Part shown: positions 12,401 to 23,978 of the stretch, in pieces
Position numbering within the stretch: position 1 is the stretch's first letter
How the letters are laid out: every line of letters starts with the position of its first letter
Assembly: GCA_032209605.1 (NCBI GenBank)
Contig: JASFXZ010000001.1
Location: forward strand, 41,172,619 to 41,236,618
Length of the DNA: 64,000 nt
Source: Mactromeris polynyma
Lineage: Eukaryota > Mollusca > Bivalvia > Venerida > Mactridae
Direction of reading: 5' to 3'
Notes under the pieces: generated by a model
The model's input: the letters and a program-made list of their open reading frames with translations, nothing else
Databases searched by the model: none
Told to the model about the DNA's origin: nothing
Position numbers and translations under genes: made by a program

Positions 12401-14509
12401 AAAAATGTTTATGAAACTAAAGTCAAGTGTAGTATACACTTTTAAATATTGCATAAACACTTTAAAAGTAACATTCTTTCATTTTTTTAAACAAATAACC
12501 AATGACATTCTTGAAAAGTTGGGCAGTTTCAGAAAACATTAAATTTTACATTTTTATGGGGGAAAATTAACATTGTCAATTGACTATGAAGTTATGTGTA
12601 TTAGGTGACATGGAAGACCTAAATTATCAGCTTTTACCAACATTCGTATTACATATTACATGGAAACTAAACCTGTCATTCTTAAAACAACAGTGACAGG
12701 GCCATACAGGGCTTGAATGTAATTACTGACCTTGTCTGAATGGTTCAATGAGTACGTCCGCTTTAGAACACAACTTTCTAACAACATTGACACCATCTGG
12801 ATGTTTTAGATCTACTGATATGGATTTCTTCCCTCTAGATAATGTGTCCATACTACTCACAAATTGCTGACCCTTTTTAGGTGCCTGAAATCAATAAAAG
12901 AAACAAAGTGATAAATCATTCAAGTATTGTTTTTGTACAGTAAAACCTCACCTAAAGACCCACTCAATAATAAGACCACCTTAAAATTAAGACCATCATT
13001 CTCAAGTCCATTCACACTGTTTTGCTCTTTATTAAACCTCAATAGGCAGTCCACCTCAATAAGACCAGTTTTGAGTTGTCCCAAAGATGGTCTTATAATT
13101 GCGGTTTTACTGTACATCAAAGTACTGGATATCAAAACATTCTGCTCCTAAACATTTTAATTGTTTAAACCAGTATAAATGTTTTTTTAATGTTAATATC
13201 TAACTAAAAGTCGTCAAGGCTTCATTCAAATATTAATTTCCACAAATAGCAATGAGTGAATGACTGTGTTGTATTCTTTGTTTCTAAGTTATTAATCATT
13301 ATACCAACTCAGAAGGACATTATACAATACAACGCATTACATGTATAAGCTGCAGTGAAGTGAGCGAGTAAGAAAAAGTCCAGGATAAAACACAACTTAA
13401 ATTACTTTGTCGATCTATCACTTCAGTAGCATATGTATAAACATTATAGAATATAATGTTACAATAAAACAGAATCCCTTATTTGAAAATCTAATAATTA
13501 AAGACTTCTATATATATTTTCATATTTATACTCAGACATACTTATAAAGCTGGGGAATTTAGAGGGGGAGTTTACCAGGTATGGCCCCCTGGGTCCGCTA
13601 GTGAACCATGGTATGACACTGTGCTATTATTTATCTATAGGCCAGTTGTAGCAATGAGAGATTGGTTTCTAACTCATCCTATACAGAGGTGAAATACATT
13701 GTATCTCACAGTCTACACTTTCTAGCTTTCTTTTATACATTACAAATGTACTGATAAAACATACACAGGAATTTCTGCCTACAGTGACAAAGCAGTCAAT
13801 TATATACATTCAAAGGGAATATAAAGGACAGTACATATGCTTGAAAAATAGTTGGCCCAAGTCTGGATTGAGTCTAGAAATAAAAATGTACACATGCACT
13901 GAAAGAAATATTGCGGCAGTAAAATCTGACCAGTAACTATCACAGGTTAAGAGTGCAATGCCAATAATAAAAATATTATAATAATTTTGACAGTTCATTT
14001 AAATCTCATGAAATATTGTACTCTTTATTCATAATATTCATAAATGTACGTAACTGAACTTGAGTAGTAAAAGCGACAAGTCAGTCAATTCTGGATGATT
14101 TGCCAAAATCCCAACTTTCGTTTTGACATCAAAATTTGGCTACTTTTGGTCTAGAAACAAGTCAATATTGAACTAACAGAAGGTCTATATGTAACATGAA
14201 ATGCAATTCGGTTGGTATGAAACTACCATAAAGCAACCTGAGAAGGGAAGTTGTAATGCCACATTAATTGACCGGTATTCTCTTCATCATTCATTGTCAC
14301 AAAGTTACATACAGACTGCATGGAGATATTTTATTTACCAGACTGGTTGACCTGCATGTGTTGAAGGTCTCTAACAGTGGCTGACACTAAGGTCTACTTA
14401 CCCTATCGATTCTTGTAACACTGGCCCCAAAATCAGCAAGAATCATACCGCAATAGGGAGCAGGGGCAAGCCCCGCCATTTCTACAACACGAATACCTTT
14501 CAAAGCCAT
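9450..14509 (-). CDS. AMACR: alpha-methylacyl-CoA racemase, six coding exons
   Basis: Exons (minus strand, read from the start): 14509-14402, 12884-12731, 12182-12039, 11421-11239, 10358-10194, 9853-9450. All introns are GT-AG and the phases join cleanly into 385 codons plus stop, close to the 382 aa of mammalian AMACR. The enzyme interconverts 2R and 2S methyl-branched acyl-CoAs before peroxisomal and mitochondrial beta-oxidation and bile-acid side-chain shortening. It is a family III CoA-transferase fold. Visible signatures are [17 protein letters not shown] (start), GFGQTG, AGHDINY with His127, NLVADFGGG with Asp157, DANMV, and LEPQFY with Glu242. The three catalytic positions align with His126/Asp156/Glu241 of the mycobacterial enzyme. 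The C-terminus is AKL, a plausible PTS1 peroxisomal signal. The start ATG gives the conserved N-terminus; a possible acceptor (ATTCAG) just upstream at about 14521 suggests a separate 5'UTR exon. Introns hold a SINE, a tandem repeat, a hairpin, a MITE and a hAT-like relic. Upstream it is divergent from POLR2M. Confidence 0.95.
9870..10080 (-). mobile_element. tRNA-derived SINE relic in AMACR intron 5
   Basis: On the minus strand the text TTAGCTCAGTTGGTTGAG (about 10028-10045) is a good RNA polymerase III A box. The B box further on is decayed. The flanking text does not match the other SINEs in the window well, so the family is uncertain. Confidence 0.45.
10620..10805. repeat. degenerate ~18-20-bp tandem repeat in AMACR intron 4
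   Basis: About nine imperfect repeats of a 'CCTGTTTTGTGAATAAG'-type unit. Two consecutive copies (GCCGTTTTGTGAATAAT) are identical. Intronic and non-coding. Confidence 0.7.
11654..11763. repeat. 110-bp inverted repeat (hairpin) in AMACR intron 3
   Basis: The arms GGAGATTGTCATGAG ... CTCATGACAATCTCC extend for about 40 bp with small mismatches and also include CCCTTTAT/ATAAAGGG. The loop is about 30 bp. It could be a short MITE or a structured intron element. No target duplication is obvious. Confidence 0.6.
12938..13112. mobile_element. AAGACC-family MITE in AMACR intron 1
   Basis: A 175-bp element starting CAGTAAAACCTCACC and ending GCGGTTTTACTG, flanked by TA (12936-12937, 13113-13114). 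The interior carries repeated AATAAGACCA motifs in both orientations, as in the copies at 2674 and 18716. Confidence 0.8.
13255..13612. mobile_element. hAT-like non-autonomous element, decayed copy
   Basis: Resembles the better-preserved element at 31458-31760: GTATTCTTTGTTT, CTCAGAAGGAC, ACTCAGACATAC, GCTGGGGAATTTAGAGG and the terminal CTGGGTCCGCTAGTG occur in the same order. The left terminus is not recognisable. Confidence 0.55.
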
Positions 14510-15564
14510 GATGCAACTGTTGCTGAATTATTACACCTACAAAATGCATAAAATATATTTTCAAACAGTATTGTGGTTTGACCTAACTGACATACTTCCC
14601 AGGAAGACATGAGAACAGAAAAACACTGGCTCTTTCAACAAATTTTCAACATTCTTCCAGAGGCGTCGCCCATATGAGAAACCGGTGGCGACGATAAATA
14701 AACGCAAATACAAACACAATTATTTCACATTTTGACATTTTCCGGTTACATGCAAAGTGAAAGTAATGCATATTTTGGACTACGCCCATCAGGAGAGTCA
14801 AACAGTGGCTTCAAACGATGGCGCGGTGACAAAGATGATAAAACATTTAAATGGATTTATATTGAATGTAACAGCAATGGCCAGTAGTATGACATGTAAG
14901 ATTTAGTAGGTAAAGTGTTAAAAATTAATACCCACCTCCGACTCCATCGGGTTATGATATAGAACGGTGTTAATATAAAATTATTCTCGGAAAGTTTGTG
15001 CACAATAAAGGGAAGCAACTCGAGAAGAGCGGTTGTGAAATGCGTAAGTTGTAAAAATTGAAAGAAAGCAGGTTATTCTTCATATAACTGCGCCATTTAA
15101 TGGTTTTAGATCGTCCTTGTTTATGATTTTATCCTACTGGAGAAAAACATAGCTGACAAAACACATGCCGCTTGATGATGTTGTTGAAAGCTGTTTGTGA
15201 CGCTGTTTCGGTTAGCTATTTTTCGGATAGCAGATTTGATAATTTAGGAACTAATTTGATGTACTGACATAATTTTATAGTAAAATAGGCTATTTGTGTA
15301 CAGTTTGGACATAACAGCCAGTTTGGACTTTTAAAAATTGGGCCTAGGCTGTAAATATTATAAATGATTTATTTAAAAATAAAAAACAAATAGTCTATTT
15401 AAGGAATTTAACAACATCAGCGATATATCAAAATATTGTCAATAATATGCAAAGGTCTGAATCAATGACAGCCCTAATTTATGACATATATTTATATCTA
15501 TTCCTGATGTATATGTTTGGTTTGTAGTCATGGAATTTAGACAAGTAATGTCAACACACTAAAT
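14510..15564. promoter_or_regulatory. shared intergenic region of divergent AMACR/POLR2M pair
   Basis: 1,055 bp between two start codons on opposite strands, so it must hold both promoters and the 5'UTRs. A probable AMACR 5'UTR splice acceptor lies at about 14521-14525. No TATA box is convincing. GC-richer pockets occur around 14660-14700 and 14800-14830. The location follows from gene structure; no element was identified by sequence. Confidence 0.4.
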
Positions 15565-18500
15565 ATGGCGAAAGCATTTTTTCCTACCAAAGATGGGCAT
15601 GTAGGCAACTTGGAAAAACTATCTAATGTGGAGATAAGGGAGTTATTGAAACGCCAGGAAGATATATTGAAGAAAAAGTATGTTAGAAGTATACATTTAT
15701 CTATGAATAAACTTAATATATAATAGCCTAACATTTTAAACAGGTATTAGATATTTATTAAATCACAATTTTTTCGAAAGATGTCAATTTTCTATGCATT
15801 ACATGATTTCAATTATACCCACTACGCAAAAAATATTTATTTTGTTCATTCATGGTTTTGTGTATTGTATTGCATAAATGTCAATCTTGTTAATCTGTCC
15901 GTCTGTCCTTCCGTCCGTCACAAAATCTTGTGTCACTCATATCTCCAAAAGAATATGAGCCAGAGTCATAAAACTTTACAGGAATGTTAACCAGCATGTG
16001 AAGTTTTGCACCTGGGGTTTCATGTTTGGCTGTGCCCAGTAAGTGCAAAGTTATGGCCCTGTATAATCAGTACAGTTGTTCACTTGGTAATTTTGATATC
16101 CATTCACAAACTATGAGCAGAATAATAGCATTTGCTTTTGTGACAAAGGCTGCAAGTGGGGGCATCTGTGTCCTATTGGACGCATTCTAGTTACAATCTG
16201 TGTTTATTTGTTTTATCCAAAATCACATTGAAAATATGATTTATACATGTATATTTCTTTGTGTAAATTCACAGTGACATTCTATAAAGAATTTCTTTTT
16301 ATTATTATTATTCATTTTTTTGGTATTTTTTCCTTGGAATTCATGTGTTAAAATATGTTCTCTTCTTTTTTAAACTGAATATTATGTTACGATTGATATT
16401 AAACTATATAATGAATATTATCAGCATAGGTACATTCTATAATAAAATTATCTTATTTCAGATCATTCGTTGCTAAACTACCGGACAAAGGGGACAAACT
16501 AAGGTCTCATATTGTTTCTCTACAAAAAACACTTACTGACAGAGATAAACCAGCAGACACTGACACTGAAAATGTGAACCTCACTAGATCTAATGGAATT
16601 GATCAACCAAATGAATCTGTAAAGTCTCATATAGATGTTGACGATGATTCGCAGTCAGACCACATGTCTCATAGTGGTAACAGTTTGGAAAATTGTCTTG
16701 ATAAACTTTCGATAAGTGGGAATGGTGGTATTGAAAGAAATGCAGCACACTCCACGGTACCCAAACATTATTATGAGGTGGCATTGGAGAGAAATGCAAA
16801 GAATTTACAGGCAGGACTTAGACAACCTATGAAATTACACAGGTAGCATAGATTATTCTATCAGGTACAAGTCAGATATAGGTTAGGATTGATACATAAC
16901 AAAGAAAGTCGATTATAAACTGTTTACTTAACTGAATGTAACATTGCTCATATTTAGGGTTCTTAAGCAACAATATGGGCTGCGTCAGATATTTATCAAA
17001 ATGTAGTTATGTAACATTGATACTGCTTTTTTGTAAAATTGCAATTATAAGTTTTTATCAGTTCTTTCAATTCTGAACCATGGTATACAGTGATTTTCTT
17101 GTTCAATTTTACTGCCGAATTTTGGCTGTTTCCCCTAGCAAAAAAGCCTCCATTTTCCCCAAAAATGTGTTATTTTTTCTCCAAAAAGTAAAAAAAAACA
17201 ACTAACTATCCTGAAAAGAGCACATTGAGATGAAAGAGGGGAAAGTAATAATACATTCAGCAAAAGCAGGAAATTAAAACATTTATTGGTAAAATAAATG
17301 TGCTCGTATTTCCCCAAATTTGGGACTTATCATGCATATTTTCCCAATTGAAAAGGCATAGGCAGTAAAATTGTTTTCAAAAAAAATCACTGGTATAACT
17401 TGAACTACTTCATTGTTCTTTCAGGGATCTCAAGATACACCATGTTAAAGATTTACCAAGTGACATAATGAGGGACAAACCTGCGAAACTTACTACATGT
17501 ACCACCAACAGAATCAAAGGTTGTCTTGCATCCTTGTCTTTCTTTCTGCTTGATTTATTGGCTCTTTGATGATGTTATATTACTAAATGAACACTAGTAA
17601 GTTGCATTCTTTGGTGGTAAAGGTCATGTCCCAGGGGTTCCATTTGATCCCTGGACTTTCCAAAACGCCACATTTTGACCCCCAGGATTCTGGCTGAAAG
17701 GTCAATTTTTGTCTATATTATTGGTAATTTGGCTATGAAATGGTAATATCGGGTAAAACATTATCAAAATGACCCTTGAGGTTCAGCACCTAATAGAACC
17801 CCTGTGTCCTTCTCTGAAATTTGTCTTTGGTCATTTTCCTCCACATCTCTTTCATGTTGGCTAGTGGAAGGTCAAGTTAGTACTGGTTGATAATTGATTC
17901 CACTTTGTATAACTGATGGAATGTCGATAAATGGTGTTTAAAAGTTGCAGGACCATCTGACATGGACCAATTTCAAACAGGTCCTGTAACTTTTTGTAAG
18001 ATACTTCACCAAATGTGTGGCTAGTTTATAAGATACCATGCATTCAAAACCAGTAAATTTCAGAAAAAAATCATCTGGATGAGGCAATAGTAGCAAGGGT
18101 CTTGGACCAATTGTCCAGCAGTCTGTGAAGCAATTTTGTAAACCTTGCCCTAGTATCAATAATAGCTGTATCTTTATTTCTTTGTTAATGCTGAATGAAT
18201 CAAACAGATACATTGATCAGTCAGGTTAATTGTCAACTTACTATTTCTCATGAAATATTATTTTAATAGGCAATAAAAAATTTTGTCATTGAATCGAACA
18301 TGCAATGCAAGTGTTTTTTATATGTTGATAGGCATTTTCTAAAAATATTACTAGGTTTTTTTGGGTGTATACCTGAATGTGGTTTTCAATGTAGTGGATG
18401 GAAGACATGTGGAATTTGACATTGATTACTAGTTTGACTCAGACATCACATTTTTTGGAACTACTTGGGCAAAAGTTCTGGGCTTGTTTTTTCTTTTTCA

Positions 18501-21500
18501 AAAATAGGTCTTTGTTTTCTTTTTACTTATTTTAACATTTGTTGAATGTTTCAGATTATAATTAATGTTGATTTTATAACATTTTTAGTACCAGAAGAAT
18601 CAGCAGTCATACCGCCTCAGTACAAGTATTCATCAACACAAACTATACAGCTACAAGAATCCTTATTGTTGCAACAGGAACAGAAAGAAACACAAGAGGT
18701 AACATTGTGATATTACAATGAAACCTCAGTAATAAGACCACCATTGGTTATGAAGCAAGTTAGTCTTAATTGTGAGGTGGTCTGATTGTGAAGTGAAAAT
18801 ATGGATGAAAAAATATAAATGGGAAAATGTGGTCTTATTAATGAGCTAGTTTTAATTTTGAGGTGGTCTTTAAGTTAGGTTTTACTGTATGTCAGTAGAT
18901 AATGATACTTAAGATACTATCGTGGCCCCAATCTCCTGAAGTATCTCAATCTAAGCAAAATCCCTCAAATCATTGAGATTTTTCTCATTTGAGACCAGAC
19001 TCAAAATTGGTATTACTAAACGAAAAAGATGAGATGAATTTTTTCTCAGAAAATTTCCAAGATCCAAGAAATCCAAAATGAGATTTGTCTCAAACTCAGA
19101 CACTGATTTGAGCATAATCTTGAACTGAGATTTCCATTCGAGATGCTTTTAGAGATCATTACCTGGCCTTGCTTTCTCGAAATTTCGCTAAGTCAGGGCA
19201 TCAAGATTCTTATATTTTCCTATATTTTCCTATATTTGAAGATCAATCCTTTATTTTCACATAGGTTGGGCGTAATATCCTATATTCTCTTAACATTCCT
19301 AAAGATTCTTATATTTTCGGTCGGCAAGCAAGAAACATATTATTCTGAAGTACCACATGTTTCTAAATCCACAATTTTCTTCAGAATTCTGATTTTTTTC
19401 TCGTAATCCTATAGTACTGTAGTGACTGAATATTACTACTGTTTCCAATTGTAAATAGCATAAAAAATAGGTATGCATATTTTCTGAATGGAAATATTCA
19501 TACTTTCTTCTTGTATTTTGAGATAGTAATGGCTCTCAATGATTTAATCAGAGACAAATCCTAGTCAATTATTTTGTTCCTGTTTTATGGGAAAACTATA
19601 ATTCTTCACATTTTTATCAAAGGAAAGAATGGTGAGTGGAGGAGGGGGTTTATTGTTCTCTTTCATATAATCCTATAGATTCCTATATTTTTATTCTGAA
19701 ATTCCATTATTTCAGACAGCTTGCAATTTCCACTTGCCTGAATTCACTTTCACTTGCCCGAATAAAATTAACAGCACTGTGATGTTTTGATGGTTGTTTG
19801 AATTTGTTAAATCGGAAACGAAGACGGGTAACAACAGTTGATGAAAAAGTGCTTTTACACAAACAAAATTTACAAAATGTGAAAACCAGTCGAAGTATTG
19901 CATACTACGTCATCAGTTTTTGTGACAGCTTAGATAAAAGCTAGTCAGACTGCAAGCACAACTTGCCCTTTCGGGCAGATGAAATGGATATTTTACTTGT
20001 CCAACAGTAATTTTACTTGTCCCGGGCTTCGGGCAAGTGGGTTATCGGAAGACTGTCATATTATTAGTCTTTCACTGGAGATTTATTTTGAATGTATACA
20101 ATCCAATGACAATTATTACTTTAGTAAAATACCTAGTGTACTGATAGTTGTAGGTGTGTTACATCCTATGTTTGGAGATTTACTTTTATCAGGGTTCTCA
20201 CTAGACTTCTAATAATGCTTTTTGGACTTCTATTCTTTCACTTGGACTCCTGTTTCTGGCAACATTTCTTTGGAATTGCATTGAAGGACTGCAACTTTTT
20301 CCAAAAGCATGGTTTTGGACCCCTGTTTTGAAATCTGAGAGAGAATCTTGTTCTATGTTATTACAGTCTGATGATAATCATTTCTGTCTTGTATCCAATA
20401 ACTGCTTGCTTTAGAGTCAAGAGGTTGCTGACATCACATTGGTATTAAGAATGTTATGCAAGTAAAAAGATTTTGAATAATTTTGCATATGTTTTGTTGC
20501 TATAGAAACTGAGCGCAGAGATAGCAGCACAGAAACTTGCTGAAAGGCTTCATATAAAAACTGAAGAATATAATCCAGAAGGTGTTGATATGAGGTAAGT
20601 AATTCTCATAATTAATTTGTTACTTATGACTTTTTGGGGATTTAATATACAAACTGCGTTGTGCGATCACCATTCCAGACATGTGTGCAGGGGAGACAAC
20701 TCAATGTTGTAAGATGCACTGGTATATTTATGTATAATTATAGATTTATTTGACATTTTCCATGAGGGAACCTGTTTTAGTGACGTTGGTTATGACGTCA
20801 AGTATTTCCCGATAAAAAATTTGTCATCACAAACTTAGCGCTTTCTCCTAAGTGAAGCGGACACGGTTGCTCAATTTTCTATTGATAGAATTAAATGAAT
20901 GTGAAAATGTTTTTTCCATTTGGAAAACTAAACATTTTTTAAATTAATGGACATTTGGGTAAAACATTACTGAATGTAGCTTGGCATGAATGTTCATGAT
21001 ATGTGCACGGTGCATGTTTCAACCGGCCTGTTTTAAGGTCAAGGTCACACAGATCAAAGATCGTATGACTATATTTCTTGTTTGCTCCATAGAAAATTAC
21101 ATTATTTCAATTGACTTCTTCTCTTTACCCATTTTTTTCGATAATCTTGTATTAATACATGTACTACACTTACCGACAAACTGCTGTAGGGGAGACATAT
21201 GTTTTTGCTACAAAACAACCATCTAGTTCATTATACTTCATTATAGCATAATCTAATTTTGCATGCTACATCATGTTATTGATAGAAACAATTTGATACT
21301 GTGTGACAGTATGCTGCTCTTCATTTTATATATCTTAGTAGTCTGCTACACAGTTGTCTCCCTGTACAAAGTACAGTTGCCTTGGACATGGTAACCATGG
21401 TGATAGTTTATTGTTAAATAAATTTGATATCGTTTGATTTCATACAATAGATATTGACATTGTTCTGGTTATTTAAGGGAAATAAGTCGAATATAGGTGA

Positions 21501-21886
21501 TTAAAAGAAAAAAATAATGTAATAGCTGTTATATTAATCATATATCTTTCGTCAGTTGATATCCCTGTAGATGGTGATTTATGTACTGCTAGGGGAGATA
21601 GTGGGTGGAGTTTGAATCTGCAGTTGAAAAAAGGAATCATTTTTACAACAAATATTGAAAAAAAACTTTTAACATGTACCATTGATCTATAGCTATCATA
21701 TTAAATCATTGACCCAAATTTATTGATTCTTTGTGGTAATTTCATGCTCTTTTTCTTCGTTTCAGTTATAGGGAGGCTTCTCATGGTGGTGGACATCTAG
21801 ATGATGTTGACAGTGATGATGATAATGATGAAAATGATGGCAATAACGATCTATTGATGACTGTGCCATCTGATACTGAGGATTGA
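15565..21886 (+). CDS. POLR2M: Gdown1, RNA polymerase II-associated regulator, six coding exons
   Basis: Exons: 15565-15677, 16462-16842, 17425-17519, 18589-18698, 20506-20594, 21766-21886. All introns are GT-AG and phases join into 302 codons plus stop. The N-terminal segment (residues about 16-55), with VEIRELLKRQEDIL followed by FVAKLPDKGDKL, matches the conserved start of Gdown1/GRINL1A. The C-terminal IAAQKLAERLHIK...YNPEG (residues about 239-259) matches the conserved C-terminal motif, and the protein ends in an acidic Asp/Asn-rich tail. Family knowledge: Gdown1 binds Pol II to form Pol II(G), blocks TFIIF-dependent initiation and makes transcription Mediator-dependent; it is mostly nuclear or cytoplasmic depending on the cell cycle. 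The middle (exons 2-4) is Ser/Asp/Gln-rich and probably disordered. The protein is shorter than the human one (368 aa), mainly in this linker. Introns carry several MITEs. Confidence 0.93.
15940..16200 (+). repeat. dispersed repeat (CAAAAGAATATGAGCCAGAG family) in POLR2M intron 1
   Basis: Shares AAAAGAATATGAGCCAGAGT, TTTACAGGAATGTT, ACCAGCATGTG, GTGCCCAGTAAGTGC-like and AACTATGAGCAGAATAATA with the tandem copies at 62555-63040. No coding capacity. Confidence 0.7.
17632..17804. mobile_element. CAGGGGTTC-type MITE with 5-bp target duplication
   Basis: Termini CAGGGGTTCCATT and AATAGAACCCCTG are inverted copies. The flanks TGTCC (17627-17631) and TGTCC (17805-17809) form a 5-bp target duplication. 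173 bp, non-coding, inside POLR2M intron 3. Confidence 0.75.
18716..18887. mobile_element. AAGACC-family MITE in POLR2M intron 4
   Basis: 172 bp, starts CAATGAAACCTCAGTAATAA and ends AGGTTTTACTG, flanked by TA on each side. The same interior motifs (AATAAGACCACCATTGGTT, GAGGTGGTCT) are present as in the copy that founded the 48-bp array. Confidence 0.8.
18919..19170. mobile_element. GGCCCC-ATCTC MITE, copy 1
   Basis: Palindromic ends (GGCCCCAATCTCCTGAAG... and ...GAGATCATTACCTGGCC). The interior has many 'CTCATTTGAGA/TCTCAAA' motifs. A related copy in the opposite orientation is at 22130-22300, sharing the equivalents of TTTTCGTTTAGTAATACC and TTTTGAGTC. Confidence 0.6.
19731..20040. mobile_element. 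CACTTGCCCG inverted-repeat element
   Basis: CACTTGCCTGAATTC / CACTTGCCCGAAT on the left and TTCGGGCAAGTG on the right are inverted, with further CTTGCCC/GGGCAG motifs inside. Likely a MITE in POLR2M intron 4. Boundaries are approximate. Confidence 0.5.
20688..21363. mobile_element. possible GGGAGACAAC-ended element in POLR2M intron 5
   Basis: CAGGGGAGACAACTC at 20688 is an inverted match of AGTTGTCTCCCTG at about 21351-21363. The same ends appear on the element at 30080-30377. No coding capacity and no clear target duplication. Confidence 0.35.
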
Positions 21887-22129
21887 AACTGATTACATTA
21901 TGTCAAGTTCTATAACTCTGATGAAATAATTAATTATAATGTTCAATTTTTAAATCAGAGAAGACTACTATGTGCCTGATAAATCTGTGAAGAGACGGTG
22001 ACTGCAAACAGACAACAGTTACACCAGGGCCCGGCATTATCACCATTACTCACCACTCAGCTGTCTGAGTTTACTCTGCGGAATCTGAAATTGGAGCTTC
22101 GAGTGTCTTACGGGAATGACAATGCTTAC

Positions 22130-22300
22130 AGGCCCCGATCTCTCAAAGCATCTCAAATAGAAACTCTCATTTGAATCGCTAGAAAAATTTTGGAGAAAAA
22201 AACTTACCTTGTCTTTTTTCGTTTTGTAATACCGATTTTGAGTCGGGCCTGAGCTTCACACTCAAATCTCTTAGAGTGTATCAAAAGGGGGTGGTCAGCT
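22130..22300. mobile_element. GGCCCC-ATCTC MITE, copy 2
   Basis: Begins CAGGCCCCGATCTCTCAAAG and shares interior blocks with the reverse complement of 18919-19170. It lies in the POLR2M 3'UTR region. Confidence 0.5.
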
Positions 22301-22520
22301 CTCAGTAAGCATAACTACTCATTTCACTTATTCAATTTTTCAAATTCAGACTCTGTAGAGTAAATTGTTATATCTGAGTGCAGAGTGGTGCGTATCAGCT
22401 ATAATTCTGTGGAAGTACACACATGTAAGCAACTACGTAACTGTGAGAGTTACTTGGTTTCAAGTTGTAATTTCCATAAGTGATCATAAAGCTGTTATGT
22501 AATTTGTACTGCATTGTTTT

Positions 22521-22526
22521 AATAAA
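22521..22526 (+). terminator. POLR2M polyadenylation signal AATAAA
   Basis: The first good AATAAA after the POLR2M stop codon (635 bp downstream), preceded by T-rich text. The transcript probably ends about 15-30 bp later. The implied 3'UTR contains the MITE copy at 22130-22300. Confidence 0.5.
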
Positions 22527-23136
22527 TTCATCCTACTTGAGAACAAATTTACGTTATTTATTCTTTATTCAGTGACTTACATTGCTTTGTTTGATACCTG
22601 TCTTTAATGAGACATTTTCAAGATGGCTCTCCATTAACCTTAAAGATCATAATGGTACTGTATTGTGTCCAACTTATGTCAAAAGATGGGTTCGATTTAC
22701 ATTTAACAACACAAAACCCTTCAACCTTTGGATCTCTGGCCACTTATGTGTCCAGATTCACAAAGGTCAAGTGATCTCAATGTTTTGTAGCTCCACATAG
22801 TCTTCAAACTCTTCAGTCAGTTTTAATGTTACGTCATGTATGACAAAATACCTGCATCAAACACGCAAAGATAATTTAATTATCTTACAAAAAATACAGC
22901 CATATAGTTATATGTAGTTTACAAAATTCCTAACTGCGTTTCACAAACATTACAGGCACTGTCTGCGGAGATCTGTGTTGTTATTTTAGTCTATTTATCT
23001 AAGATTGCCTATATTTGTTGAGAATAAGCCTTTTGCCTTTGACATATGCAGGAAGAGTTATTCATTTGAGATAGTAGTTAAACAAATTTGTCATGTGTGC
23101 ATTACATTTTTCTTAGAGATGTCTACTTATTTGAAT
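22527..23136. other. no supported gene
   Basis: AT-rich sequence after POLR2M. Short open frames on the plus strand (22582-22800, 23005-23274) lack domain features and appear accidental. Confidence 0.35.
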
Positions 23137-23858
23137 TTAATGTTCAGAAAGTTTTCCACAGTTATAACCAATCCAGCAGGAGTTTGTCGTGTAAAAGGCA
23201 CTTTTGGTGCGGCTCTTCTTTTTGCATTTGGGGCATGTGATATCCTCCTTCTACTTCTTCTAATTGGGTACTAGGACCTCGGTTTCTTATTTAGATTTTT
23301 CAAATTGTTCGATCTGTTCAAGGGTTCAGGGCTCAATAGGTTTTCCATCTGCAGGAATTGAGCTTGTACTTTCTGGATGTCAGATTGGTATTTCGTAACA
23401 AAAAGGTCAATACATGTATTACTCCCATTTACTAATATTCTAGAAGTAGTGGATAAACATAGTCATTGTCGCACAATTTTCCGCTAATAATGATTATTAA
23501 TGGTTTGGTATTGCAATGGTGACAGTCTATCACAATTTCATCCTACGGAATCGTTAATGTTTTGGTACATTCGTTTATAAAGGTGTTGGAGTTAGTTTCT
23601 AGAATCCATTAGTCAGTAGTAATTATCGTCTTCTCATTTTCTATAATTGAATTTGCCCTGCCTTATCTGGTGTATTATAACAAATCTCAAGATAGAACCA
23701 CTTACTCGATTATTTGTTTTCGTCCTAGGCTGGCGAATGTTTAGAATTCTGTCTGCTTGCTGTCGTCTGCGTATAACGGATACGATTATGGCTAGAGTTG
23801 TTTCTGTTAGTGTTATTACTCTTCTAAGAGTGTTTGTCACTCTATCTCCCATTTTCAT
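23137..23858 (-). CDS. candidate two-exon gene with zinc-ribbon-like C-terminus
   Basis: Proposed exon 1 is 23858-23706, starting MKMGDRVTNTLRR and ending at a strong donor (CGA|GTAAGT) in phase 0. Proposed exon 2 is 23250-23137, after an acceptor ending GAAGTAG. It encodes TCPKCKKK...CWIGYNCG, a CxxC...CxxxxxC pattern like a zinc ribbon, then a stop. The product would be 88 aa and very basic. No family was recognised. The splice sites and residue composition are seen; that the two parts form one gene is inference. It starts 56 bp from a plus-strand exon candidate at 23914. Confidence 0.28.
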
Positions 23859-23913
23859 AACAAAGTGTATTGGCTAATGTTGCTTTCAAATCGAGAAAGG
23901 CTATTTACACTGT

Positions 23914-23978
23914 ATGGAAACTATGTACGCCAAAAAACCGCGGCGATTTCAAGGTGGAAGACGTGAAATGATGAAAAG
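23914..23978 (+). CDS. candidate first coding exon, divergent
   Basis: ATG at 23914 opens METMYAKKPRRFQGGRREMM, a short basic peptide, and ends at AAAAG|GTAAGT, a near-perfect donor. The next plausible acceptor (TAATTTCAG, about 24632) would add about 10 residues before a stop, so this may be a small-ORF or non-coding spliced transcript rather than a long protein gene. Confidence 0.25.

Noticed and set aside
16590..16799. Minus-strand ORF opposite POLR2M exon 2
   Set aside because: Antisense shadow of a real coding exon.
20785..20805. CRE-like TGACGTCA in POLR2M intron 5 as an enhancer
   Set aside because: A single 8-mer match in a long intron is expected by chance; no cluster around it.
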